Shown here one piece after another: positions 22,462 through 33,671 of a stretch of DNA of 45,005 bases. The notes below the pieces were generated by a model. It was not told the origin of the DNA and made no database searches. It saw nothing but the letters and a program-made list of their open reading frames with translations. The DNA comes from Chara braunii (Eukaryota > Streptophyta > Charophyceae > Charales > Characeae): NCBI GenBank assembly GCA_003427395.1, contig BFEA01000176.1, forward strand, positions 212,428 through 257,432. Reading direction: 5' to 3'. Within the stretch, counting starts at the first letter, position 1. Every line of letters starts with the position of its first letter. The position numbers were made by a program, and so were the translations under genes.

Positions 22462-22490
22462 ACGGATGTCCCGAAGGACACGTGTATGAG
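22355..22490 (-). pseudogene. Near full-length U6 snRNA retropseudogene
   Basis: The minus strand from 22479 to 22384 is U6 snRNA: GTCCTTCGGGACATCC, AAAATTGGAACGATACAGAG, AAGATTAGCATGGCCCC, then CACAAGGATGACAC, AAATCGTGAAATGGTCC and AATTT. The invariant ACAGAG box is intact. U6 is the catalytic snRNA of the spliceosome. Three things argue for a retropseudogene: there is no T-run terminator after the RNA; instead GAAGAAG and eight A residues follow; and the insert is bracketed by a perfect 11-bp duplication, ACGTGTATGAG at 22355-22365 and 22480-22490. I see no plant USE (TCCCACATCG) upstream. Confidence 0.93.
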
Positions 22491-24056
22491 TTTTGTTACT
22501 CAGAAGTTCCTTGTAATTTTTACCTTCTACATTTGTATCTGCCTCGTTGGCAGGTCTACACTCTCGCAACAGTGATCTGTACGTCTTGAACACTTTGGGC
22601 CTCGTTTGGGTACAAACCCGCTTGGTTAACCCACAGACACCATGAACAAAAGACGCGCACACACACACTAGCGCATAACCACCTCACACACGCACGTATA
22701 CACACCCCTCAGACTGCAACATTGCCTGCACACTTTCCCACCACCATCACGAACACGCGATTTGACCACATCAACTGGGGCCCCGGACTATCAGCATCGC
22801 TATCCCCGAGACTCGGAGCACAAGACACACAGTTGAAGAAACCACACAAAAAGACTTACATTGCCTCAGGGTGCAGTAGGCCACTTACCTGATAGGCCCT
22901 GCCAAGTCGATAATCACTGAAAACAGCACACAAGCAGTGAAGCCCTCTGCCATATCTCTGCACTCCCCTCTCAGCCTCCGAAACCAGCCTGCAAAAAGTG
23001 ATGCAAACTTGGCAGGCCAGACCTGGAAGCAATAGGGTTTAAGGCTATTAAATGTGTCCATCTAGTTCACCACAATGTTGTGGCAGGTGCACCACACAAA
23101 CCTTGTTGCCAGTATTTACGACTTTTACAAGATATGCATCATCAAAGATACCATGCTGAACTCCACGTTAGGCACAACTCACTCCTGCTTCATCACTTTA
23201 GCTAGGTGTTATACACCAGTCAGCTTGTTAGGAATTCATTGTGTGTGGTTCAAGCTGGGTGCTCAACCATGTCATCCAGGAACACGACCACACACATCGA
23301 CCACAGTCTGTGTGTCAGTCGCCAAGAGTGGATGTAAGCCAAGCATGGCGGTAACACCTTGGGTTGGGAGGTCAAATCATCCATATGACGTCGCCATAAA
23401 GCTTCAGGGATGAGACAAACTAATGCGCCCGAAGTGGCAAAAGTGCAGCCCAACCCGGCTTGTTTACCTGCTGCAGATGTCGCCAGGGAGTTCTTACAAA
23501 AGCTAAAGATTTCAATCACAAATGTACCATTCGGACGGTTTTGAAGTGCTCACTTTTCAGAAATCAGCAACCCATCTAGTGTCCACGTATAGTGTTTCAA
23601 CAGACTATCAATTCACATCCTCCACATGGGCAGAAGTCAGCCATTGTCATAACTGATGTCTTCACCACTATCCCTCCAATTTGTGGGTGGATATCACGTT
23701 CTTCCTTTGTGAATAGGTACCCATCGTTATTGAAGCAAGGGCCAGAAAACAAGCCAGGCTAACAAGAATCATCTACACTTGGAGTCAAACTAGACTACAG
23801 AATGACGAGGTGTCTGGACCCCTGTGGCAAAAGAAGTTCAAAATCCCACACAGTTACAAAGACATTCAGATTATCAAGACTACATGCTAGACGCTTCAAG
23901 AAAGGTGAGAAAGGGAGAACCAAGAAGGGTGCACATTTTCAGATGCACCACGATCCAACGTATGCTGAAGCACAAGAACAAGATACGCAGTGCACTGTCA
24001 ACAACTCATCGCCCGAGTCCATGCCAAATGAGTGACCACACACAGATACAGCAATA
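22491..24056. other. No gene recognised
   Basis: Mixed-composition sequence with frames under about 115 residues and no domain. No repeat large enough to describe was found by eye. Confidence 0.4.
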
Positions 24057-24290
24057 ACCAGTACTTTTCCTGCCAATTTTTCTCTGACGTGGCCACGGAA
24101 GCCGGCTTTTGGGGCTTGGCCTACAGGAGCAAAATGGCTGCCAGCACCAGGCAAAAGAGCACCACAATGAGTGTTTATTATATCACCAGCACTTCTTCCT
24201 GCCAGTTTGTCTCCAACTTGGCCGTGCACATACCGCGTCTCGATTATATCACCAGTATTGTCCTCGCCAGTTTTTCTCCAACGTGGCCAT
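24057..24290. repeat. Three copies of a ~40-bp repeat
   Basis: ACCAG.AC/ATT..TCCTGCCAG followed by TTT.TCTCCAAC.TGGCC appears at 24057, 24190 and 24251. A longer companion word, CTTTTGGGGCT...CCTACAGGAGCAAAA, occurs at about 24106 and 24304, so the unit was partly duplicated at a larger scale. Confidence 0.75.
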
Positions 24291-24319
24291 GCACATACTG
24301 TGACTTTTGGGGCTCAGGG

Positions 24320-26440
24320 CTCAGCCTACAGGAGCAAAAAGGCTGGCTGCGCCACGCCAGTTCTTTTTTTTTTTGGTACGCAGGGGGGAATCAGCTTCCA
24401 AAAAGGAAGCCTCCAAGTACTTATGATTTAAGATATCAAGATGCCTGGAAGTTTCTGTTTTACCAAACCAACAGATGAGAGTGAAGGGAATGCACTTTCA
24501 AGCACATGAGATTTGCATTAATGCGGTTTCATCATCAACACCTAAGGCAAACCTGACAAGTGAGGTACAGAAACCTCTACCTCGCCACATACAAAAGATA
24601 CGAAAGGGGGCCTGTGATGACCTGTTTTATCGAGCCTACATTTCTACAAAGTGGTCAGAGGATCAAATTGGGCTCACCAACAACTACATTGCTAGATAGA
24701 AAACAGAGGGAAATGTGAAACAATTTTACATCGGACATTGTGATAGACTTTGCTTTCCAGGTGCCCTCACCCCATCCCCAATGCTCAGCAGCATTTAACC
24801 AACTACACTCATTTCACAAGGTTTAGGGCCTACCAGTGGCAGCAGGGAGCAAAAATATTTGTAGTTTTGCTCCCAGCAGGGTTTTGGCCACGCTCAATCT
24901 AGGGCCCTGATTTCTCCACCAACAATTCTGGTAACAAAAAGCACCAAAGTTGGTGCAGCCAACACTTCGTGCACTGCCATTGACTCCCCGGCACAAGCAG
25001 GCTGACCCATACATACCACATGCTTGGTTAAGCTACCCCATAAATTGGCTAACCACAGGGCCACGAAAACGCAGCCCTAAGGGCCAGAGCCTTTTGTTTC
25101 TAGAGAGAGAGAGAGCGCTATAGGGGGGGAGTGCGGAATGGTGTGTTGATTTTCAACTTGCAATATTGCTCACTGCCTTTCACAGACTGGAAAACAAGAG
25201 ATAGAAGGGATCTGCGTGCATCGACACAATGTGCCCTGCCGTACAGGATGCAGTGCCTGTGCCGTGATGTGCAGCCTAGCAGTTTCTAAACCTCGCGCTG
25301 AAGCGCTGCCGGGTTCAGAATATTGGCCCGGTGCACAAAAGGAGGCCCGCACAGCCTGGGTTGCGGAGAGGCTGGGGAGATCTAACCCACCAAATATTGA
25401 AGATCGAGCAGGCAAGAAAAACCCTGTACAGCACAAATGGGGTAAGGCCTATTCAGCACAAGTGTTTAGATGAAATGGTGTCTGCAAGCCTAAGACTCCG
25501 CCAGCCTCAGCCGCCATCCACGTGATCTGTCCTACGATCCACCGGTCCTTTGCTCCAAAGAACACTGACCAGTTCCGGGACAAACTCAACCCCTCCAGAC
25601 CCCACTTCCCATCAGTCACCCACAGAAAAAGAAAGACCAACCTCGCAAATAGGTGCCTCACTGCACTCACCCCCAGCTGTACGGCTGCAAACACAAATGC
25701 ACCCATAGCAGCCAACACAGAAAGCAGAACGGGGGTTGTGCAGAAAGCTCTGCTCATTTTTCTTCCAGGCCCTACAAGGCCTCCTTAGCCACTGAGCTTG
25801 ACAGCCTAAAAGAATGCTGCCCTTCCAAGAACCTAGGCCCTTTTTTGGCCCTCCAGTCACATGGGAGGACCAGGCCCTCAGATGCAACATAGTTGACACT
25901 TCAGTGTTCTAAACGTGGGAAATGCGCTTGGGACGGTCAGGGGGTTCCAATGTCCAACAGATCAAGCTCTACCTATGACTCGTTGGGCCTTGCCCCTGAA
26001 AACCCGGCCCAATTAATTTCCTGGCGAACAGGTACCAGGCTTCCCAACAAAGGTATATCTACTGCCTTTAGAAAGAGATAAAGGCCAGCTTACACAAGGC
26101 CACCCAGGGCCTGAAGTCAAAGGTGTGAAACCTTGGCGGAGTTTTGTGAGTACGAGCCAGCTAGAGTTTTATATACCCGGAAAGGCCGATGCTTTGTCCA
26201 TGAAATAGTTCTGAATCAGTGGCATAATCCGAGGGAGGACCAGTGCTCCTTGGCAGATCCCAGGGCGTCTTCTGTTGATCTCTGGTATCATAGCTTGACA
26301 TAAAGAGGTGCCAGGGGCTCGCTGGGTAGGGTTGGGTAGGAAGAGATCAGAGATCGACACATGGTCGTAGGTCTCTCGTAGCTCAGTGTTTAAACCACCA
26401 GTTCAGACGAGCCTAAGTTGACGAAGCTACCTTCCACAGC
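24320..26440. other. No gene recognised
   Basis: Short unrelated frames only. A small GA run (25101-25114) and G-rich patch (25124-25131) are the only obvious structure. Confidence 0.4.
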
Positions 26441-26778
26441 TCGCGAGCCTGCAACTGCACCTTTTCAAAGTGGCCTGCCGCTTTTGCTAACGGCTCAGTC
26501 CCAAATCGGAATGCTCTTACTGCTTATAACGGTAAGGGCCCTACGAGGCTAGAGCAAAGTCGTGGTTTAAACCGCCCTCCCCTGACGTCGGAAATTCGGG
26601 GGAACCGGGTTCATGAGGCCTCGCGAACCTGCAACTGCGCCTTTTCGAAGTGGCCTGCCGCTTTTGCTACCGGCTCAGGCCCGAATCTAAATGCTCTTCC
26701 TGCTTATACCGATAAGGGCACTACAAGGCTAGAGAGAACTGGTGGTTTAAACCACCCTTCCCCGGCGTTGGAAATTCA

Positions 26779-26784
<6 letters not shown>
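26441..26784. repeat. 180-bp tandem duplication carrying a 16-bp palindrome
   Basis: Copy A starts at 26441 (TCGCGAGCCTGCAACTGC) and copy B at 26621 (TCGCGAACCTGCAACTGC). They align for about 164 bp with scattered substitutions. Copy B contains the perfect palindrome GGTGGTTTAAACCACC at 26741-26756; in copy A the same site is imperfect. A related TTTAAACCACCAG lies at 26391, suggesting a third, partial copy upstream. Confidence 0.92.

Positions 26785-26811
<27 letters not shown>
26781..26811. repeat. G31 homopolymer
   Basis: Thirty-one consecutive G residues end the tandem duplication. A second mixed homopolymer, about 21 T followed by 12 G, is at 26949-26981. Such tracts are error-prone in sequencing and assembly and can fold as G-quadruplexes. 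Confidence 0.97.
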
Positions 26812-26814
<3 letters not shown>

Positions 26815-26981
26815 GTAACCAACACAAAGCAAGAAGCGAAAAAGGCACAAGTACTGATACCAAGCTGGAAAAACGGAGAGCGAAAAAAATAAAAAAAAGG
26901 AAACAAACCGCGCCCAAGTACACATTACCACGGAATCATACTACCATCTTTTTTTTTTTTTTTTTTTTTGGGGGGGGGGGG

Positions 26982-27546
26982 CAACAGGTTCATGACGGCT
27001 ACCGGTAGGTATGAAACTGACAAATCATCTTCACGACTTCATACATCAAAGCATGCAATCGTAGTCACACATGCCCGTAGGCTGCTGGTAACATATAGTG
27101 GAGAGCCGCCAGAGTGGCAAAATGGAAAACACATCAAATTGCCACCGCAATCTATTTCGCAGTCAAATTTTAATTTCTTTAATATGTTTCATTGAAACAT
27201 CAGGACCAAATCTACAGGCCCTCCAATTTTTAGATTTTTTTATGCATTTTTCCGAAAATAAAAGATTACCGAAGTTGACCTTTTTCCCTAGCGGAAATCG
27301 TGTTAGCCCACACGTGGCCACGGGAAGATGAAAAATGCGGACAGCAAGTCAGCAAGACGATTTATTTCACGGTCTTTCTTCTTTTTTTCTTTTTTTTGAA
27401 AAAAACATAGTGGCCCCTTCTATTCTGGGGGGGCAACAGTCCAGTTGCTCATCTCCGGCAAGCATGTTTGTACATCCAAAGAAGGGGGGAGATCAGACCA
27501 GAGAATTGGAACGGCCTAACCCTTGAGGCTCTAGGCGCCTAACAAA
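26982..27546. other. No gene; includes second copy of the 18225 repeat
   Basis: AT-rich sequence with the dispersed repeat at 27376-27505 (see 18225-18340). No coding or RNA feature is recognised. Confidence 0.45.
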
Positions 27547-27711
27547 GGAGGAACTGCAAACGATGGGGGGATCCCAGCCCCCCAAACCGTGGCATCTCTC
27601 CAAGGCCCGCCCTGCCGGCCGGGAGGCTTACTCGCACCACCCAGACACGCAGCAGTATGGCCCTTGGGGAGGCCGGCGCAAGGAGGGGAATCCCCTCCAG
27701 TTCCTCGGGCC
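27547..27711. repeat. GC-rich dispersed repeat, pair with 29285-29443
   Basis: GGAGGAACTGCAAAC, GGGGGGATCCCAGCCCC, CTCTCCAAGGCC, GGCCGGGAGGCTTACT and TCCCCTCCA.TTCCTCGG occur in the same order and spacing in both copies. GC-rich composition differs sharply from the surroundings. Identity is unknown; probably fragments of a transposon. Confidence 0.85.
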
Positions 27712-28719
27712 GCCTATCAAGACCCGCACGTCACCAAGTCCTCACTTTCTACCTTGGTCTATCTTATCCTACTCTCATCCTGTCCATCGTGTCTGTCTTG
27801 TCATGCTCGCTCCACCTTCACATCACTCTACATCCCTCCTGACCCTACATTCGTCTTAGCTAACTCTGTATTTCGTACTCTCTCTCACTATCTCTAAGTC
27901 GCTTGCTCCCTAAGTCATATAGGGTTCAGCATCATAATCCTAAGGGTGGGAGTATGCTCATCCCAGCGCCTTCCAGGGTCTAAGACATATAGCTTTGATA
28001 TTCCTGCACTCCTCTGCCCCACCCCTTTCACTTTACCCCTACTCAACGCCTTCTAAATCCCAACCCCTAATAGTGTACAGCTACCAACCAATTCTATAAT
28101 TCTACATAACACCTACCCCCGTACATCCCGGCTGCTTTTCTTGATTGATCTCATTCCGATTCAGACTTTTCCTCCATTTTTGGGAAAAAGCAAGGCATTC
28201 CATTAAAGCTCGATTGAGGTCGGGAATCCCTCACAAACAACCCGGAACGACACAGACAGACACTGTGACTTTGCCCAGTTTGGGTTCGTGGGGAGAAACC
28301 CTGTGCATTTTTCTCAGCACAAAAAATGGCCAAGGTTGGCACTCTCTTTTTTTTTTTAATTGCCGCAGACCTCCCCTTCCTTTGGGCATACCAGCTTCCG
28401 CAGAAAGCCACTTCTGGACTATTCCGGGGTAGCGGTGGTTTTAAAAGCACCCAGCAGGAGTAGGAGCAACACGAGAACGTTGGGAGAGGGAATGTACAGA
28501 GAAGACACAGCATTCTGAGTCTGCGAAGAGCAGGAGATTGCTGGACCAATCGTCCTGCAAACTAGTTATGTGGTCTAACCTGCCAGTCCATGAGAAAGCT
28601 AATTCTGGAGCAGAGGTATTCAGCAGCTGCATTCTGAAGTACCACAATGTATCCCAACTGGTCTTCGAATAAGTTAATACAAATGCATATATTGTTGATT
28701 GCCAAGATGAAATCTAAGG
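27712..28719. other. No gene; contains LINE-end-like repeat at 28175-28260
   Basis: The stretch 27720-28140 is pyrimidine-rich and has no long frame. At 28180-28260 lies the second copy of the repeat described at 10850-11000. A 132-residue minus frame at 28549-28151 shows nothing recognisable. Confidence 0.45.
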
Positions 28720-28849
28720 GAGGAGTTTACGGTCTAACGCATATGCCAAGTTTGTACAGTGCATGACCTGTTCATCATTGAAGCGAGGAGTTTACGGTCT
28801 AACGCGTATGCCAAGTTTGCGCAGTGCATGACCTGTTCATCCTTGAAGC
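28720..28849. repeat. 65-bp tandem duplication
   Basis: Units 28720-28784 and 28785-28849 (GAGGAGTTTACGGTCTAACG through TTGAAGC) differ at about four positions. Confidence 0.94.
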
Positions 28850-29700
28850 TGAAGGTGACCACGATGCACCTAGCGGAGGAACCTGCCTGACAGAGAGCTG
28901 AAAGACTGGCTTGCTTAAGCAAAATCTGTTTTGTAGGAAGGGTTGTCTATACATGGGCAAGAAGGATGAGAGGGAAAAAAAAAAAAAAAAAAAGAAGGAT
29001 GAGAGCAAAAGAATCAATTTTGCAGGCATCGTCAAATAAATATTTCATCTCCTCCATCAGAGATAAAAAATGGCAGATATAAAACTCTCCAACCACTGTG
29101 CTCAAAACTAATCTGCAGATGCATACCAAATAGGTGCCAGTGAAACTTCACTATCCCCCCTGGCACAGCACCTGACAAGCAACGCAGCTGAGTTTGGCCC
29201 GGGCAATTAATTCACCACGCCTGAACTTGATATAACGAACCAATCCGTCTCCCGATCCTGCGGGCAGCGAACCTAAACGGTTTGGGAGGAACTGCAAACA
29301 AGGGGGGATCCCAGCCCCTCAAAACCGTGGCCTCTCTCCAAGGCCTGGCCTGCTGGCCGGGAGGCTTACTAGCAGCACCCAGACATGCAGCAGGATGGCC
29401 CTAGGTGAGGCGGGGAGGGGACTCCCCTCCATTTCCTCGGACCACAGGACAAGGCAAAAACAAACATCCTTTTCCCGCCAGGATTTCTTTCGCCATCCAG
29501 AATTATTTTTTTCCCCTAGTACTTTTCCCTAACAGACCAGTAGCTAATCTCCGTCCCTAATGTTTTTCAGAAGTTTCACCAAACGTTATGAGCACAAGAT
29601 ATCTTTAATAGTCCATTCAAACCTTCGCATCACTTATTTCAAATCACTTTACATGCGTCAACATCCACGAACAGTTGGCGTTCATGTCAGACTGCACAGT
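28850..29700. other. No gene; second copy of the GC-rich repeat at 29285-29443
   Basis: An A-run at 28976-28993 precedes unremarkable sequence, then the partner of the 27547 repeat. No reading frame with a domain was found. Confidence 0.5.
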
Positions 29701-29808
29701 GGCATTGGTCGTCGCATTACAGGCAGCAGCAGCAACAGCAGCAGCAGTACCAGCGCTAGCAGCCATAGCATCGATCAGTGATGATTAAGAAGTACAAAGT
29801 ACTACAGG

Positions 29809-29844
<36 letters not shown>

Positions 29845-29975
29845 ACAGACAGCAGCAACCGCAGCAGCAACAACAAGAGCAGCACCAGTACCAGCGATAG
29901 CAGCCGTAGCACGGATGGCTGTAAGTACTACAAGCAGCAGCAACAGCAGCAGCAGCAGTAGCTGTTGTAGCACAC
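29701..29975. repeat. CAG/CAA compound repeat with a higher-order unit
   Basis: CAGCAGCAA-type triplets alternate with non-repeat islands. The island AGTACCAGCG.TAGCAGCC.TAGCA followed by AAGTACTACA(G/A)GCAGCAGC occurs at about 29747-29812 and 29886-29944, so whole blocks were duplicated. On the minus strand it translates as poly-Leu/Val; I reject it as coding. Confidence 0.85.
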
Positions 29976-30960
29976 GGACGGTTGGGGATTAGTAATCGGA
30001 ATACCGTAGACCAGTAGCGTTGATAACGTTACCACGAATACTGCTGCTATACTACTACCAGCACTTCTCCCACTACCGTAGGCCCTTTCACACACGATAG
30101 TGTATTAGCAGTCATGTCTAAATGTATACTACAAAATCTTATTGGTGGTCAGGAAACCACAAGCAGCACCAGCAGCAGTAGCAATAACAGTAGTAATGGT
30201 GCGGTGACGGCACCTCCTACTCTACTTACTACAGGTGACGGTAGAAGTACTACGTAATATCAGCACCACCTAATGAAGCAAAGCTAGACTGATTACAACT
30301 GCTAACAGTGACACAGTAAATTTGAATCCCACTTATACACCGACCGCCATCCCTCCCGACACGCGTATTTGGCCCCACCTTGAAGCAACGTTGGGCTTTG
30401 CTCCGCTTGTTTTTGTGACTTTTCTGACTGCCTTGTGAATGGGAGTGTTGGGGCGGTGTTCTGTTTGTTATTGCGACTCCTCTCATTGTCGTCACCAGAT
30501 TTTCTGACCAAAGATAGGCTTCCATAGTAATCTAGCGTTGGACCCATACCAGGCCAACGTTACCCCAACATCGAGCCCTGAGTAGCCCCCACGGTGAGGC
30601 CCCTATTGGCCAGGAACATAGAAAGCGTAACGGCAACAATGTCGGAGCAGTGATGAGCAGCAGACAATGAAGTCAACAGAAAAGTCTTGCCAACTTCATC
30701 TCAACGATTAGTTTCCTTTCTCGGACCGTTCACAAGACGTATGAATAGAGGGAAACAATTCCTCAGCCACTTTCCAATCAGAGAATACATCTGGAGAGGG
30801 AGAGTAGTTGTTTTCCTCCAATCAGAGACCATGTCTACGCGGGAAGGCACTACGAGTCATCCCCCAAAATGACCTTTCGACTCCTGTTCGCGCAAACGAA
30901 AGCTGCCAGACGTAGACTGAGACAGCATCCCACCCGCTGTGAGTCCAGCTAAGCTGCAAC
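29976..30960. other. No gene recognised
   Basis: Short CAG-like traces persist to about 30190. Frames of up to 91 residues on the minus strand (30525-30250) have no recognisable content. Confidence 0.4.
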
Positions 30961-30962
30961 TA

Positions 30963-31310
30963 ATTCATTTTTTAATTTTCCCGAATTATCATATCTAGCT
31001 ACTGCTTATTTTCTTCTTCTTCTTCTTCTTCTTCTTCTTCTTCAAATTCTTCAAATTCTTCGCCCTTCTTCACCTTCTTCTTCTTTGCCTGCTTCACCTG
31101 CTTCTTTTCGTTTCTTCTCATACCCACGAGGTTCATTTTTTAGTATTTTCCGATTTTTTTTTATCTAGCTGCTTCTTAGTTTTACTATTCTTCTTCTTCT
31201 ACTTCTACTTCTTCTGCTTCTGCTTCGACCTCATCATCTTCAAATTCTTCTTCTTCTTCTTTGAGTTCTTCACCCTTCTTCACCTGCTTCTTTTCGTTCT
31301 CATAACCACG
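30963..31310. repeat. (TTC)n arrays in a duplicated ~175-bp block
   Basis: A pure TTC run at about 31012-31043 is embedded in a longer unit: ATTCATTTTTTA.., TATCTAGCTRCTKCTTA, TTC array, CTTCACC, CTGCTTCTTTTCGTT. The whole unit recurs from about 31132 to 31305. Confidence 0.8.
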
Positions 31311-32114
31311 AGGATGACAAACATGACATCATAATGAAGATCGAAATCGGGGTCATGCCCGAGATCGTGATCAAGATAGGAATGATGATCACGACAGCGG
31401 AGTGAGGGTTATGGCAGCTATCGTCTTCATCCGAATACAACGCCCGGTCACTACGAATGTATTTCGGGCAACTCTCAGTTCAGATACAGTGAAAATGACT
31501 CAGTGGCGTTCTATTCGAGTGAAGACGATAGGTCGTCGTCATAATCCTCATGTCGAACGCGCTTCTTTCATAGCCATCATGATAAAGATCTCTATCCTGA
31601 GCATGTATTTCCAATCACGATATCATGGTTTTCCCCGCCCCTGTCGTCGCACTCCGACTAGCCTTGAGTACACGATTGCCATTTATTATTATTCATTAGA
31701 TCCCTTAAATTTCACAATTGCCCTTAATCGAAATGTCCATCCTTTGTCCCTGTCCAGATCATAAACCTGGTGGCCTGCAAGATTATAACTACGTTAAGAC
31801 CATGAACATTAGCAAGCATAAAGTCAGGGGCGATCAGTAACAATGACATCCCTTTCCCCTTTTCCCTTTTCCCCTTTTCCCCCTCGTCATCGTCTTCTTT
31901 GCCTCCCAACCATCCCTGTCCTCATCCGATCATAACGAACATACTGAAGTGCTCGACCCGCCAAGTCATGTCTCTTCTGTTTTTCCACTCCTTCCTCTTC
32001 ATCTTCGTCTTCTTCTTCTGCGCGTTTCTGAGGTCTTCTATCTCCGAGCTTGTTCAATAAAGACTGCGGTTTTAATGCTTGGATGACTAGCGACTGGACT
32101 CGCTATTCTCCATT
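31311..32114. other. No gene; GATC/ATCATG-rich sequence
   Basis: The sequence to about 31680 is built largely from GATCGT, ATGATC and TCATGATG words, like 19260-19960. C/T-rich stretches (CCCCTTTTCC near 31853-31880) follow. Confidence 0.45.
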
Positions 32115-32225
32115 TTCTTCTTCTTCTTCTTCTTCTTCTTCTTCTTCTTCTTCTTCTTCTTCTTCTTCTTCTTCTTCGTCTTCCTCTTCTTCTTCTTCTT
32201 CTTCTTCTTCTTCTTCTTCTCCTTC
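32115..32225. repeat. (TTC)n microsatellite
   Basis: About 110 bp of TTC with two short interruptions (GTC and CTC near 32177-32185). It would encode poly-Ser in one frame and poly-Glu/Lys on the other strand; I do not call it coding. Confidence 0.95.
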
Positions 32226-33228
32226 TTCTTTTTGGCCATCGTCGTCGTTGTGCAGTCGTTTCATCGTCATCATCGTAAATGCATTACCTAGATACTGCAG
32301 CGACGCAAAGAAATTTTGTATTCATTCGTCTAGATTGTGGAAGAAGAGATAACCATGCCACTAATTGATTCTTTCTTGACATGTTGTTTCTCATTCACCT
32401 CTCCCTCCCAACAACCCCTCAACCCCCTTTTGCACGCTATTCGGTGAACGGCTGACCTGGATAAATCGGGACCACCACCGCCACTGCCATCGGGATCACG
32501 ATCGCTATCACAATCACGCGTTGTCACTTTGATCACCTTGATCACTGATATTCATCACAGTCACACGCCATGTCTTCTCGATCACGTTTTCCTTGCCTAC
32601 CTTTCCCTACCCTCCCGCCCCTTTCCTGCGCCTCGTCCTCCACCAACTTCTTCCCTTCCTCTTCTATCCTTCGTTGTAAACTTCTCTTTTCCTCGCGCTC
32701 TTGTTCTCCCTCATCATCCCCCCTCGACGTCTCTTCTTCATCACCGTTACCTTTTCTATGTTTAGAATTCGTTGTCCTCCTCCTCCCGCCAAAATCACCT
32801 TGCATCGTTGGACATTGCTTTGTTTCCTTGCCATCTCTTTCCTTGATCTCCTCGTCCTCCCCCCGCCTCCCCCCCCCCCCCTCTTTGCAAATGACTAGAA
32901 TACCCATGGTGATCAAGATTCATGACCCACAACCCCTTCCCTGACTATGGAGATCCCGGCCACGGGCGCCATCAGGATTCAGATCCCGGCCACGGGCGCA
33001 AGCGTTCTGCGTTCTCCTTATTCCCTACGCCACACCTCCTTGACTTCCAGGACATTACTTTATTTCATAATAAAATAATGGTGGTTGACAAAAAATAAAT
33101 ATTGACTTTAATTGTTGACAAACATTTCTTCTAAAATTACGAGTAAAGAGAGAAAGATAACACACATACCTTCATCTCCGTCGAAAGCATCACGCTTGGA
33201 AGCAGCTGTCTTTTCCTCCTGTTCTCCA
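32226..33228. other. No gene; C/T-rich sequence with a 30-bp duplication
   Basis: Frames on both strands (up to 124 residues, 32542-32944) reflect strong strand asymmetry rather than coding. AGATCCCGGCCACGGGCGC occurs twice, at 32951 and 32981. A C-run lies at 32869-32881. Confidence 0.45.
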
Positions 33229-33290
33229 TCCTGCACCTCCTCCTCCTCCTCCTCCTCCCCCTCCTCCTCCTCCTCCTCCTCCTACACACT
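33229..33290. repeat. (CTC)n microsatellite
   Basis: CTC triplets with one CCC interruption, about 55 bp, lying 3' of the SET-domain gene. Confidence 0.9.
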
Positions 33291-33560
33291 TCCTGCTCGT
33301 CTTTTCTTTTGTCGTCGTCGTGCTTCCCCATTGTCCTCTTCATCATCGCTTTTTTCTCCCTTCCTTTAAACAAAACAACAATCTGTCTCTTGATTCAAAA
33401 TCTTCCAACCCGTTTACTACTCTACCACCCTGTCACTGAAAACACTCTCCTACACGATTCCACAAATAGATTGTTAATCACCACTAAAAGCGTCCCTTCC
33501 TTAATCTTATTCGCGAAACCGACGAACTGCCCTGTAGATCTACAATTGCTCTGTGAGCCA

Positions 33561-33671
33561 CCAGGTTTCTCCTCATCCAAACCTGGACCCTATCCCGACT
33601 ACACACCCACCATTCCACAACTCTGTGCGCCAGGTTTCTCCTCATCCAAACCTGGACCCTATCCCGACTAC
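33561..33671. repeat. 42-bp direct repeat, period 69, overlapping the SET gene stop
   Basis: CCAGGTTTCTCCTCATCC through CCCGACTAC occurs at 33561-33602 and 33630-33671 without a mismatch that I can see. The stop codon of the SET-domain reading frame (33668-33670) lies inside the second copy. Confidence 0.93.

Noticed and set aside
22384-22479. Functional U6 snRNA gene
   Set aside because: No T-run terminator, no plant USE upstream, an A-rich tail and a flanking target duplication indicate a retrocopy.
32050-32352. 100-residue poly-Ser frame
   Set aside because: Translation of the TTC microsatellite only.
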